A stretch of DNA of 64,000 nt from Hypomyces perniciosus (lineage: Eukaryota > Ascomycota > Sordariomycetes > Hypocreales > Hypocreaceae). Positions within the stretch are counted from its first letter, which is position 1; each line of letters opens with the position of its first letter. The translations under genes and the position numbers were made by a program. The stretch covers positions 2,914,001-2,978,000 of the forward strand of contig SPDT01000005.1 of NCBI GenBank assembly GCA_008477525.1, in the 5' to 3' direction. The notes beneath the pieces were generated by a model. That model was not told the origin of the DNA and did no database searches. It saw nothing but the letters and a program-made list of their open reading frames with translations. Below, piece by piece: positions 11,201-24,216 of the stretch.

Positions 11201-13429
11201 AGGTCAAGTGGTCCGTTTATGGCGAATACGCCAAAGAGAACAACTTGGGTGCCGTCGCCATCTACATGTTTGCGCTCCTCGCAGCTCAGACCGCAAACAT
11301 CGGTGGCTCTGTGTGGCTGAAAGAATGGGCCGACAAGAACAAGGAGGCAGGATCTAACAACAATATTGGAAAGTTTATCGGCATCTATTTTGCCTTTGGA
11401 ATTGGCTCATCGCTTTTGACTGTTGTCCAAACCTTGCTTCTATGGATCTTCTGCTCCATTGAGGCGTCTCGCAAACTTCATGAGCGAATGGCTAATGCTA
11501 TTTTCCGGTCCCCCATGTCATTCTTTGACACCACACCAACTGGCCGGATTTTGAACCGATTCTCTAGCGACATTTACCGCGTTGATGAGGTCTTGGCTCG
11601 AACCTTCAATATGCTGTTTGTCAATGTGGCTAAATCTGGCTTCATCCTGGTAGTCATTTCGGTTCCGACGCCTGCCTTTGTTGCCCTCATCATCCCTCTC
11701 GGCTTGACATATTACTACATTCAACGGTACTACCTCCGAACGTCTCGAGAACTCAAGCGTTTGGACAGCGTCAGCCGCAGCCCTATCTACGCCCACTTCC
11801 AAGAATCCCTGGGTGGCGTTGCGACGATTCGTGCATACCGCCAGGAGGCTAGATTCCAGCTGGAGAACGAATGGAGAATTGATGCCAACCTCCGCGCCTA
11901 CTTCCCGTCCATCAGTGCCAACCGTTGGCTAGCCGTCAGACTCGAATTCATTGGTGCCGTTGTTATTCTTGCGGCTGCTGGCCTTGCTGTCGTCTCGGTG
12001 GCAAGACACATTGAGCTTGATGAGGGACTTGTTGGCCTGGCTATATCCCAGGCTCTCCAAATTACAACATCGCTTAACTGGATTGTGCGCCAGACCGTCG
12101 AGGTTGAGACTAACATAGTCTCTGTTGAGCGAGTGCTTGAGTACGCGCGGCTGCCCAGCGAGGCGCCTGAGATTATTTCCAACAAGAGACCACCCGCTAC
12201 CTGGCCCGCGAAGGGTGAGGTGGACTTCAAGAACTACAGCACGCGATATCGTGAGGGTCTGGACCTTGTCTTGAAGAACATTAACCTGGACATCAAGAAG
12301 CACGAGAAGATTGGTGTCGTTGGCCGAACTGGAGCGGGCAAGTCGTCCTTGACACTTGCCCTGTTCCGACTCATTGAGCCAGTGACCGGTCAGATTGATA
12401 TTGACAACCTCAACACCTCGTCTATGGGTTTGCTGGATCTTCGGCGCCGACTCGCCATTATTCCACAGGATGCGGCTCTCTTCGAGGGCACTGTTCGGGA
12501 CAACCTTGACCCTGGCCATGTGCGCGACGACACCGAGCTCTGGAGTGTACTAGGTGAGTAGCCGAACCTGTGGCCCCAGCTTCTTCTGTTTTTAATGGTT
12601 TGACCGTTTTAATGAGGGAGAGCCACTCCAATAATATCTTTGAGCTACGTACTGACTTAGTTTGTTCAAGATCACGCCCGGCTGAAAGATCATGTAGCTA
12701 GCATGGGGGGTGGTCTCGAGGCCAAAATTAACGAAGGAGGTAAGTTTGTTTCTTATTTCCTTGTATCTCCTTCTCCTTACCTTGCTTCGGCGTTGTCGTT
12801 TTTCAATTGTATCTTTGGTCGGGCACACGCGATGACATATCGATCATACCGTGGCCCTCTTCCGTGTCCATATCTGTTTCCGGATACTCAACTGTGCTTT
12901 TACGGGTCTCGTTGCGCCCGAAGCGGCCACTAGACAAGACGACGCAGCGCCTTTAGCAGCTCATCTCACGATGGCTGTTTCTAGTGCTGACTCTCGCTTA
13001 ACTTGCCATTCTATCTCTGGTGCCTTTCTGTTCGTTCTGAAAGGGGACACAAAAAAACACTTGTTGGCAAACTTGAGGCTGACTCCATATTCCGAAACAG
13101 GCTCCAATCTCTCGCAAGGACAGCGACAACTAGTGTCACTCGCACGTGCCATGCTTACGCCCTCCAACATCCTCGTCCTCGACGAAGCAACTGCCGCCGT
13201 TGACATCGAAACCGATGCCATGCTCCAAGCGACGCTAAGATCTCCACTCTTTGCTAACAGGACCATCATCACCGTTGCGCACCGGCTCAACACCATTTTG
13301 GACAGTGACCGCGTTGTTGTGCTGGATAAGGGCGAGGTGGTGGAGTTTGACACACCCGCTGAGCTGTTCAAGAAGCAAGGCATCTTTTACAACCTCATGA
13401 GGCAAGCGGGTCTCGAGGTGGAATCTTGA
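8213..13429 (+). CDS. YCF1: ABCC/MRP-type vacuolar transporter (Ycf1-like)
   Basis: Exons are 8213-8521, 8588-9391, 9448-12553, 12671-12739 and 13101-13429, giving 1538 aa, normal for Ycf1/Bpt1. Family knowledge: these ABCC pumps move glutathione conjugates, metal-thiol complexes and bile acids into the vacuole. Order seen: an N-terminal membrane domain of about five helices (TMD0), a first six-helix domain, NBD1 with Walker A GRVGAGKSS near residue 668, signature LSGGQ near 758 and Walker B ILDD near 780. A Ser/Glu-rich linker, a second membrane domain and NBD2 follow, with Walker A GRTGAGKSS near 1329, LSQGQ near 1434 and VLDEAT near 1455. NBD1 has Asp where NBD2 has catalytic Glu, usual for this family. 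Intron 1's acceptor at 8587 is forced by frame; nearer AGs give a stop or the wrong frame. The last intron is unusually long (361 nt). Confidence 0.93.
12740..13100 (+). other. Long fourth intron of the YCF1-like gene
   Basis: A 361-nt intron with donor GTAAGT and acceptor ACAG, splitting a Gly codon just before the NBD2 signature motif. The other introns of this gene are 56-117 nt. It contains several stops in all relevant frames and no recognisable coding insert. A CTGAC branch site lies close to the acceptor. Confidence 0.85.
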
Positions 13430-16400
13430 GAGTTGTTGCACGGACAACAACGCAGTGGTACGCCAGGGGTCAGATTCTGCACCTTTGGTTTTGTTTGTTT
13501 GGGGCCATACTGCTGCGGAGTTTTTACTTGTCTGAGTCTTCGGAGTGGAAATATGGGGGGGGGAATATGCGCCCACGTGGTGTGACAAACGAGCTACAGA
13601 AAAGTTTGTATCATCTTTGTGTAATCCAGGTTGTAGTATTAGTAGATGAAGCATTTTTTGGGCTGTTGAATGTAGTATGTTGTGTTCCCCCATCACATCA
13701 GAATCACACACACGCCCAGGCCGTTTCGGGAAAGGTTAGGAGGCGTCAGCCTATTAGAGGGCAAATACGACTAAGAAAATACGAAAGAAGAGAGATCTCG
13801 ATGCGTTGCATGGATTAAACCGCAGGACGAAACAGGCAACAACTTGAGACCTTTGTGTAGTAGGCACTATGTTCTCATATGCCAGTCTGACAAAGCCCCC
13901 TCCCCACACACACACACACACCCACACCAAGGAGCTCGCTCCAGATGCAGAAAATGGAATCTCAAGGTTGTTTACCCTCCCGCAGACCCCCAGTTCAAAT
14001 GCCGATGGCTGAGGGGATATGAGATAGAGTATACAGGTGGGGGCGTAGGAACGATTTCCATGTTGGATGTGCTGAGTATGCATATATGTATATTATATGG
14101 GCCACTGAATGCTGCATGTATGGTCCGATGTGGCCGCACATGTTCACAGAACAAGGACGCGTTTGCAGTCTTTCGGAGACTAAAAGTCAAGGCAACAACG
14201 TAGCATCCACATAAACCGTTGAACCCGCAGCCCATCTCATCTGCAGGGTGGCGCGCGCGTGTGAATGTACACTTGCACTTGGCAGTGGGAGAGATAAGGC
14301 AAGCGAAGTAGTATTAGCCGTACGGAGTACTTCGTACTTCGTAGTAGTATGCAAGTGTTTGCAGCCCATTGCCCGTGCCTGGAAATGGATGTTGCCGACT
14401 GGTCTTGCCGGTTCCTGGTAGCAAATACGAGCAGATAGAATAATAGCCTAAAAGACATATGTGACTGACTCGTGAGTAATTACGGCATGGATAACTAGTA
14501 GGTGGATAACAGATGAAATAAACACTCCGACACGTCCGCCTTGGTAATGCCAAGAACGTATATGTCTGTACGAGTATGTATGTATGTTGCTGAAAAGCAT
14601 GTAAGCAATGGATGGGCAGATGTGGCGCAGGGGGTGAGTTGACATGAGGTTTTGGTTTTGTCGTACGGAGTACGAAGTCGTGGCAATGCGCTGCAACACC
14701 AACAAGACGAACATATGCACAAGATTTTGCTTTCATCACCAGCCAGCCACAGGCGGTTCTGCTCGTGCTGCAACGACACCGGTGTAACCCCGAAGAAAAA
14801 CAAATTGAGGTGTCATGTACGAAGCCAAAAGGGGGAGTGATGGGGTAGAAGGAAGGGTGGTTGGCTGCTGTGAATGGAGCGGTGTGTTGCAGAAGAAGAA
14901 TCTGCCCGACATGATGGCTGTGTTGACATGCAGGCTGCTGTTCGCGAGCTGTATTCGTGCCATTGAAGAGCAGCCAAGCCGGTGTCTATTGTATCGTCGT
15001 GGATGGCCTCCCGGGGTTTCGCCCGCCGATGGTCTCGTCTCGGCAAAGCCAAGCTACTGGACTTGTTGGGCAAGAAGCACGAGACGGAGAGAGACATACG
15101 TCGCCGCGCCGTTTTGCTTAGAATTGACTGGTGCAGCGAGTCGAGCCCTCTTGTGGCAGCCACATCAAAGTTCTTTGCATCGCCCATGTCCGGTACAGAG
15201 ATTTTCTTTCGTGTTGACCCATAATAATAGGACGACTTGTGTGGCCAACACATCCCCGGTATCTTAACCGATCACCAAGTAAGTGGCTTAGTTATGTCTC
15301 CACAGCTAGTTTGTCAGGCTGCTGCATGTTTCCCTGTTTCCCTTTGGCCGTTTCGATGCAGAGGATGAAAAGGATCCCCCAAGTTTCGCGTCTGATTGGA
15401 AGGGAGAGAGGCCAAAGGAAAACTCGCAAACCCATTTCGGGCCGACACCTTCGGTTAGACCTCTCTGCAGCAGAGTCGGGAACTGCCATCACGGTGATCG
15501 CCTTGGCAGTTGCGTCTGGAGTAATCAGCATCGAGATTCAGACTGGCCCCATAATAAACTCCGGCGATATGCTAGAAACAATTCTGATCAGAAGGGTCTG
15601 ACATCACAAATGTCCACCTGTGTTATCGGAAGGGGTAATATTGTCAGCGCCAGCCAGGGTGGTGATACTACTATTCAACGCCACATCTCGTGACATCACA
15701 CTGGTGAATCTCTGCTAGACAGTAGAGAAGGCGCAAAAACGACGCCGGATATCACATCCGGTGTGATTTTGAGCCAGGGTGACAGTTGTTATCCAATTAG
15801 GACTGTGTCCGTGAGCGCCGATGCCTTCGTGGACATGGGTTTCGAACAAGGGCACCGGTTGGCTATTAGATCGCGTTACCAAACCGTCGGGCGTTACTGT
15901 TGGGAGCTGTCCTCGTAGCTCGGCCGAGTACTCCGTAATAGTAATCTACTACTTGGCAGGAATATACTGGGGATGTAGTACTTCGTACGATGCACTGCCA
16001 ATGATAGCCTGCTGACAACAGGGAGGGATGGCTGATATTTCCCCAAATGTACAAGAACAAGATGAATGACATTGGCCTTGGGCCAGTCAGTACGAGTACT
16101 ATTGGCAGGTCAGTAATGAGCCACCAACCGAAGCGAAGGTCCCATTTTATCACGCCCATTAATATCAGTGAGATATTGGGCCGAAATGGTTGCAACAAGG
16201 TCTGCAAGAAGGCGAATATTTGATCCGACACAGGCTGTGACAACTACCAAATTGCAGAGTTGAACGGCGCGGCGCCACTCTGAGAAGCAGCTGTGCCAAT
16301 GTCACCAGCAGCGTTGGCAGTGGCGTATTGGACGATCTCGATGCAAGTAGTATGAACATGGTGAGTAGTATTCTCTTCTCGCACCGAATCGTTCAGGTCA

Positions 16401-19400
16401 ACCGCTTCCACAGAAGTTGTGCTTGCGGCCCACGTATTTTAAACTGTCTCGCTTTCTCACGACCTTTGAGGAAACAGAGGACTGTCCGATGTTGGTGACT
16501 ATAGTAATTGAGGGCAGGCAAACTTACTGCTGCAGCAATGGTGCGCTCGGAATCGTGATAATCTCCTCTGGGCAATGACGCGTGGGATGATACCTCTGTG
16601 TTTTGTATGTGAGGACACACATACTCGTAGGCTTGTCAATGGGCTGTCGAAGCTGATCCGAATAGCCTTTACCTAACTAAGCACAACAACCCCAGAGAGC
16701 CAATAATGCAAAGGTAAGCTGAGATCCCTTGCTGCGAGGAGGTTAAGTGTTGCAGGCCAGCAAGCCAGATACTACAAGACAAGAGGGTGTGGAGACTTTG
16801 GCGTGTGACAGCACGAACGCTGATTGGCAGCGACTGTGTGTGATTGGAGGTATTTCCTTGCTACCTAGTAGCATACTTCGTACATACTAGGATATACGGA
16901 GAACGCGTGCTTCGGGCGTGATTCCTGAACACATGTTTGTGATGCGCTACTACCCAGGGCATGTGATGGCAAAATGAGGTCGTACCATAATAATCGATGG
17001 TTTTATACGGAGTACCTTTGCTGCTATCAAGGTGCTTCTGGGAGCGAGCCGCAACTATTAGATAGTACTCCGTAAGCATCAACCAACGTGGTGGAACTAG
17101 CCGTATGTAAGAGGACGTAATCCTGGACGGTGCCTGACTTCAAGGTTCAACCGCTCACATTGGCAATGCAAGGCAAGGAAGAGTGACGCCGATCAATCAA
17201 GGACTTCGGCGAATGAACGAAGCAGGCCCCAGCCGTTGTAACATGGGAGCTTGTTGGCGCCAGCCGGTAGTTAATTAGCGAGCGCAAATGGATGGGGGTT
17301 GTTGAATGAGTTAACTCCGTTGCTCCGACTGAATGGTACAGTTGGCGGAGCCCTCATACCGAATGGACATGTACTCGTACGAGGAGGGGCTTGTAGTAAT
17401 AGTGTGTACTCATACATACGAGCACTCATAGAACATCAGATCAACATGGTCGAGCACAGGCCTTCATGAGCAGCGTGCATTTCGCAAAGCCATGGCCAAG
17501 GACTTGCTGCCCCAATCTCACATTCGTTGGCTTGTGAACTTGAAGCTTCCGTTCCCATGTGGTGAGCTGGAGAGTATTTGGAGACAACACGTGCGTCGAA
17601 ACTGCTGATTCGCCACCGGCGGTATCCGGCTGGTACTCCGTGTCTGGCGCGCATATGACCAGGTTTTAGAGTCCATGGGTTGTGGGATAGTACGAGTATA
17701 AGATTCCGGCCCAGGATGAAGGATCCGTGCTTTGTACTTACTTCGTATCAGAGATCAATTTCTTCCCAAGCCCCAGAACAAGAAGATCCTTTGCTTCTTA
17801 AGGGCCACAGAGTATTATGCAAGGAGAAGATGTTCGTGCGGTAGTAGCCTAGTTTCCTTGGGAAATCTAGAATTGCTTCTGCCCAAAGACGTTTTGCTTG
17901 CGAGAAGCAAGGGGTTCTTTTAGGGAGTACACATACATATTCATGGTTCTCGTTGCTTCTTCTTACCGTGCGGGCCGGAGAGCAAGTCATTGACACCCGA
18001 GGCATGCTTGAGAGAGCCGCATCTAGATCGAAGCAGGAAATCTCTCCATCACATTTAAAACCGGATCCAGATCGTGCCCCTCAAAACCTTATCCATGCGT
18101 ATCTTCAGGGTGTGCAAAAGTAGCAAGAGCTGAGCCGTGAGTCCTTGGGCTTGCAGATTCCACAATAAGCAGGTGCTGGCCTTTCCATTGGTGCAATCGC
18201 CATTGCCCAAGGAGTAGGGGACTATGGTGCTCTGTCATGCCTCAATTCTTTGTGCACAACGGCACGCCGGAATCACTCCTTGTGATCCGGCAGTTGCGGT
18301 TGACACAATAATCAGAATAAGCCTAGTGGGTAGCCGTGGGGGTAATGTATTACTACTACCAGGCAAGTCAGCGCAAAACGTCTTTAACCCATTGTTGAAA
18401 GTCCGATTCTGCAACCAAATGAATCCCTCACCTTTGTGTTTCACCTCGGTGGGTATGCGTTCTCTGATTGCTGAGAACTTTTGTGAGTGGCGCTGGCTCG
18501 TCGACAGCCAACTGCGAGTTGGCGTCGCACAAGAGTGGCGAGAGTGGAAACACCTTCCACCTAGAAGGGGGGGTTTTTTTTTTTAACTCCATTGTTTTTC
18601 GAATCTTTGATACACAGACTAACATTATTTCCCACGAGTCAGTGATCCCCTAGCCTGGTATCGGCGAGGCAGCCGAGATTCTGGGACGTGATCTTGGTGA
18701 CATGGTGACATACCGCCACCACCAAGGGTGTCAATGCTCCACAGTGGCTTGAGCAGACAAGGGTAGATAGACTGCCGCCTTCTTGGGATGGCTGCCAGCT
18801 TGAGCTCTGCTTATTGATAGGGGTTGGCTGACTTATGTCAAGTCCTCATAATAGCGGCTGAAGGCCTGGCCTGACTTGCTGCTGAAGGTGAGAGGCACCA
18901 ACAATGGGAGGGAGGAAATTCGTCACCGCCGCCACCGCCACGGTGGCCAAGATGGACAGATTCTGCCTTTCCCGCTCGGTAGCCTTGACATTCGGGGTTT
19001 TGGACTTTATCCAGGCGACTCGGTGCTGCTGCTGGTTAGTGCGGTTGTCGGTGCTGTGCCGGACAATGCCAGCGGCTCTCTCAATGTCCGGAGAATCCAC
19101 GCCTTGCTGTGTGGAGAGGCAGGACGGACGGTTGAGCTAAGCTTCCGAGCCGTACCCGTGTCCCACCTAATCAACGGCCATGGCCAGTGATGGCCAATTG
19201 ATTGTCGAGTATGGCCCGAGCCTAAGTTACGGCTCGAGAGCGGAAATGATTTGCTGGCGACTTAACTCCGTGCAGAGATTGAGACACGTTGGAACCGATG
19301 GCTGTACCCGTAACATTGGGCCCCGTCCATCGTCGTCATATCGCGGCTAGTTGTTCTTCTTCTGCCAAGCGGCCCCATCTTCGTGATCTGTCGGCTGATC

Positions 19401-22300
19401 TCATCTGACTGGTCGTCGTATCTGGACGCGAACATGCCTGCCCGCAGGCTCGTCATGCAAGATGCAGGATTCAGAAGGAAAGGGTCCCGATGCAGATTCT
19501 CGCGGCCTCTGCTTGTGTATTGGTGGCTACTAGGGCTCGGCGGCGGCGGTCAATCTGGGCAAATGGTGCGTTTGGTTTTGTGAGACTTTGCATTGGCGAT
19601 TTCCGTTGCCTTGGACGAGGCACATTCAGCTGTACTCGTAGTTGCTTGCTCAGCAGGAGTCTGAGTATAGGTACAACAAGTACAAGTACTCGCTCATTCC
19701 TGCTGACTGGCCGGGAAAGTGAGCAGGTACCTAGGTACTGCTGGGCCTATGTACCAGTACTTACGGTCCCGCCAAACAGGTTCAAAAACGCCACGCGCTG
19801 TCGTTGAGAAATGGCATTTATGCTGGTACTCCGGAGTACTTCATTGTCGCAGGCCTACGGAGTACTAGGTATATAGTAAGCATTGTTTCGGGCAAGTCGG
19901 GCTCGAGCTCGGATCTGCATCACTAACATCTGAATCTGAATCATAAGCACGGAATGCGTACGCGCAGCCAATGAGATGGAAACGGTCAAGACATGGGGAA
20001 ATGCAAGCCTGGTGCTTCATAATTGTGCGAGTGAAGAGTTGATTACGGAGTACTATTGCTCTCAGCAGGAATATTGTGTAATACAAGCGAGCATAGCTTA
20101 CGAGTACGAGTTGCCCGACATCTCGAAGCCTTCACGGCAACGTGGGTTGACTGTGTGAATAATAAGTGGATTCACTGGGGCCGCTGAAATTTCATGCAAC
20201 TCAAGTGAGTGCGTTCCCGTCCGTGTCGTGTTTCAATGCCTCGCGAACGAACCCAGAAGAGTCTGATGAATCTGTGCTCGGATTTATTAGGGGTCCTGGG
20301 TCTTGGCCCTTTTGTTGATTGATGCCGTATTGACCTCTTGAGAGAATGGACTTTCTGACTCTCCACTGTGTCTGTCCTTCATTCCACAACCCCCCACTCG
20401 CATCCCCATGTTGTTTCTGTTCCCCGTGTTGCTCTGTGTCTCGCTCTCAAGATCCTTCTAATGCCCCCGGAATGCACGTGTCTGCACAAGACATGCACAA
20501 TACCAAATCAGGAATCTTATTCCGTATTTCGTACATAGGTTGGTGCAGCCTTTTCTGAAATTCCCACGTCCACATATGCTGGCTCTTCTTAACTGCGACT
20601 TTTGCTTTCTTTGCCTTGGTTGGGCTTTTTTCTTTTTCTTTTTTCCCCCCTCAACTGACGCCTTTTTTCGTCTCACCCTGTGTCCGCAACCAACCTAGTT
20701 GGGGCTGTCCTGGGGGGGGGGCGCTTGTCATCCTGGACAACCAGCCCCTGTTGGCAAGGGATCATTATGCCACCGTTTAACTTCCCGTGGAACTTACCAA
20801 GTGGCATTTGCTGACCAATGAGCCCACTTTTTCTTTTTTGCCTTTGTTTTTGGCTCTGTCTGTTGTCTGCAGTTCCCTTTATTGTCGTGCGACAGACTGA
20901 TGCTGCCGAATGGGAAAAGGCACCCAAAATAATACGACTAACTCAATGGATCGGGACGGTCACAACTAGGTACGTAGAAACAGCAACAAATGGACTTAAC
21001 ATATGCAGGATGTATGAAAGTGGGTATTTATCATGGACAATCCCACAATACATCTAAACTCACATACATACATACATACATACATACTGCTACTACTACT
21101 TTGTAGAGCCAAGCTTTCCTGGTGCTGGTACTATTACCCTGCACAGCTGCCGCTCTCACACCTGAACATGTATACGCATACTCGTACCCCGTACATACGA
21201 AGTACATATGCGGTTCCTTTGGGAGCTCTGCCTCCTTATACCGCCGCCACTAAAAGCAATACCGCCATTGTGTGAAGCGTGTGAAGCGCTCGATCCCGCT
21301 GGTAGCTGTTGCTGTCTGCCATCATGTCTTGTCTCCTGGTTCCGAATTAATGAACCGAGTAGCTGGGTTAGAGGAGGGGGGCACACGGCAAAGAACCTCG
21401 ACCTTGCAACTCGTCTCATATTACGGAGTACAACCTCTATTACTACTTGTAGAGCTTGACTTGCAAGCCCTGCCGCTAGCTTAACATCTCTTCCCTCCTC
21501 GTCACCACTGACCAGCCCCAAGCTCCCTTGCCAGGCTCAGCCCTTGTACCAGTACAGTACCCCCTGCCCTGGGCAAAGAACAGACAGGTGGGCATGCCGG
21601 CGGACGCTACTGTTGGCGCTGCTGCTACGAGTAGTAGTACGTCCCTGTTGCTCGAAGCAGTGCAGTGCTAGGACAGGTACTGTTGGCTAGGGCCTAGCGA
21701 GCTTGGCTAGTGACAGCCCTGGAAAAAGCCTGGGAACCCACCTGGACCAGTGCCTCTGCTGCCGGCTGCTGGTGCTTGCTGCCCGCTATGGTCGCCGACC
21801 ACCAGGGCACCTACAAAGTACACGGTGCGCACATCTCCAGCTCTGCCTCTAGGGCTTCAGCGCTTCGGCCCGGCAAATGTGGCCTGTGGCCTGTAAATAC
21901 AGGTACCTATAGTAGTAAGTAAGTCGTATGTACGGAGTACGAACTACTTCGTAGAAGTACGAGTAGTACGGAGTACCTTATGCATAATGGCCCAGTGCAC
22001 TGGATGGACGATCGTCACTCTCCTCTCTTCCTCTTCAAACTCAACCCCCGGCTCCCCCCGTCTCGTCTATTGTTGTCCCAGCTGCTGCAAGGCTCAATTT
22101 GCCGGGACGAGCAAACCAGCATTTCGCCCAGGGATCGAGCAGACCCCTGGATTGAGAAACCAGCGATTGGCCGTCGCAGAGCTGCTCGCGGTAGAATTCT
22201 GTCACGGTTCCCACTCTGCATCTTATCTGCCGTTTTTTCGAGTACGAGTAGGCGTGATATGATGGCCTGGTGTCCGCCTTTTCGAGTCGACTTCATCTCC
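13430..22300. other. Long gene-poor intergenic region
   Basis: Roughly 8.9 kb with many short open frames but none with conserved motifs, splice-linked extension or coding-like composition. It carries most copies of the TACGGAGTAC decamer in the window, CA and CATA microsatellites, and no tRNA-like T-arm. I see no transposase, reverse transcriptase or terminal repeat. It may hold regulatory DNA or non-coding RNA for the DUF2841 gene; that is inference. Confidence 0.55.
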
Positions 22301-22332
22301 TCCTAATTAATACCTACCTGCCTACGGAGTAC
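14321..22332. repeat. Cluster of dispersed TACGGAGTAC decamers
   Basis: Exact copies of TACGGAGTAC or its complement GTACTCCGTA are at 14321, 14664, 15928, 17006, 17065, 19856, 20044, 21422, 21931, 21967 and 22323. A palindromic relative, GTACTCCGGAGTAC, is at 19826-19839, and a one-mismatch copy is at 17633. Orientation is mixed. Further exact copies lie at 221, 50537 and 61105. All copies I found are outside exons. Such a 10-mer is expected about 0.1 times in 64 kb of random sequence on both strands. Confidence 0.85.
21063..21087. repeat. CATA microsatellite
   Basis: A run of about six CATA units inside the gene-poor region upstream of the DUF2841 gene. Similar CATA/CACA tracts occur in the presumed leader at 56797-56832. 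Confidence 0.8.
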
Positions 22333-24216
22333 ATACATAATAGTACCTTGCATAAGGTATCTATCCAACTACTACCTATTACCTACCTGCCTACCGCCCA
22401 CACACGCAAATCCTCTTCCATCTCTTCTCTTCCTCCTTCCACTCTGCTTCTTCGCCCTCTCCAACTCGACTGAACTGATAACTACACGTCCTTCTCGCTC
22501 TCCGTCGACCCCTCCGCCCCGTTCCCCCTCTTACTCGCTAGCGGACGGCGTGTGCACACGACGACGCTGCTGACACGCCAGCCCTGTTGGCACCAAGGGA
22601 AGCTAACAAGCTACCGTCCGGAGTGGGCAGACCAGCAAAAGCAACGGCCGCGAGTAAGAAAACGAGGAGAGAGACATCCGCGCCGTTCAGTGCGGGGCCG
22701 ACGCACAGCTACCAGCTCGCAGCAGCCAGCTACTTTTTGGTGGTGGCCGAATTAGACTAATTGGCGTGCTGCTTGATTGACCATCCCGAGTCTCTGCCAC
22801 ATCCCGCGCCGCTCGCAATCTCATATCAAACGGCCACATCCGTGTCGCCCTTCGTTCTCGTCCGTTCTTCGTTGTCGTTCGCAGTTCGCCGTTCCCGCAG
22901 TTCGCTCTGCCGTTCGCTCTGCCGCTCATCGGTGCACCCGTCGCCCCACGACGTCGATTAGCCTCCCGTCTGCCAACCGCCGCAGCTTTGGGCTTCAACT
23001 ACGAGTACACATCTTTTGTTTTCCGGCTTGTTCCCCAGCGGCGCTCGACGATCCAGCTCCAGGCCCGTGCGTGTGACCAAAGCATCTGGCGTTTGGATAC
23101 ATACATATATATATGCCAGGTCCTGGCCCCATCGCCATTCCGCCACACCACCTGGCACTCGGCAGTCTTTGAGAGACATCGAGAGATTGCGACACCGTAG
23201 ACGCTTCAGCCTCACCTACCAACAGAACAGTCTCGACGTATCAATCCCTCCTCCCGATCCCTCTTCTACCCACCAGTGATAAACATCGTCTGTTTTCACC
23301 CGTGACCAACTTGTCGTCTTGGCTGCTCGACTTCCACATTCCGACAACATACATACATACGCTGGTGGGACGGTGGACTTTCAAAGGCTCACTGAGGACA
23401 ACATCATCCCCAAGCTGGTGCAACACATTGAAGATCTCAAGCATCCTCCCGCATCTAGGCCAATTCGTTGTGCGAGTAGCCAGCCACCTTCGGTATCGAC
23501 CATAATCACCGTAGACTCACGTCTTCTGGCGATAGTCCAGCTGTGTTCTTGAGGCCTCCTGCCTTTCTATCCGGCAACTCAAAGCTATTCGACCTACCAA
23601 CGTGTCTGACGGAGGAGTTGATTTACTTTGTGGGCTTTCAGTCGATCCGGCATCGACCTCACGCTTATATCGAGACACTGGGGTCGACATTAATCTCGAC
23701 CCGCTGCTCGTTACACAACAGCGCCGTTTCGCTCACAAGTTTCGCGTGTTACCACGCCCTCGCACCATACATCTTCTCAACCGCCAGCACACCCCTTGAG
23801 AAGCCTGCCTTTCACGACATGCAATAGTCCCACGTACACCCGATTGTCCAGTCGCCTTGCAGAAGCTACAAGCCACCTGGCTCGCCTTGACCTCCTGGCC
23901 GCTGATTGCATCACCTCCAACGCACGAGCCTGAACGTCGTCTCACATCTGGTAACAGCAACACAGTCACACAGCGTAAGGAAAATTTCCCTAATTCTTCA
24001 TGCGTTTGCCATTGCCTGGCGGGCTAACTTCGAGGGCAGTGCGAATCCATCTTCCGCCCGTAACCTATGCAATCCGGTGTCGTACCAATAAGACACAAGT
24101 TCCGTGCTGAATAGCCAAGCCTTCTCAGCATTGCCCATCTATTAAAGCCCACCCGTGTCTCTAAACGGCACCTGTCACTCGCTTTCTCATTCCGAGGCCA
24201 CCCAATCTAAATAGCC
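22301..24216 (+). promoter_or_regulatory. Probable promoter and long pyrimidine-rich leader of the DUF2841 gene
   Basis: From about 22.3 kb the plus strand turns strongly C/T-rich with many CCT and TCT runs and remains so to the start codon at 24217. Fungal transcription starts and long 5' leaders of regulatory genes often look like this. Several short upstream open frames are present, none recognisable. Start site and any leader introns cannot be fixed from sequence alone. Confidence 0.4.

Noticed and set aside
14815..15267. 150-aa open frame in the gene-poor region
   Set aside because: Composition is rich in Cys, Arg and Trp as in random translation, with no motif or splice-linked continuation, and opposite-strand frames of similar length overlap it.
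20458..20676. Lys-rich 72-aa minus-strand frame
   Set aside because: It is the complement of a T-rich tract and has no start context or motif.
22777..23827. Several 70-100-aa open frames in the DUF2841 leader
   Set aside because: Overlapping frames of similar length on both strands in a C/T-rich stretch with Pro/Ser/Arg-rich translations are expected by composition.
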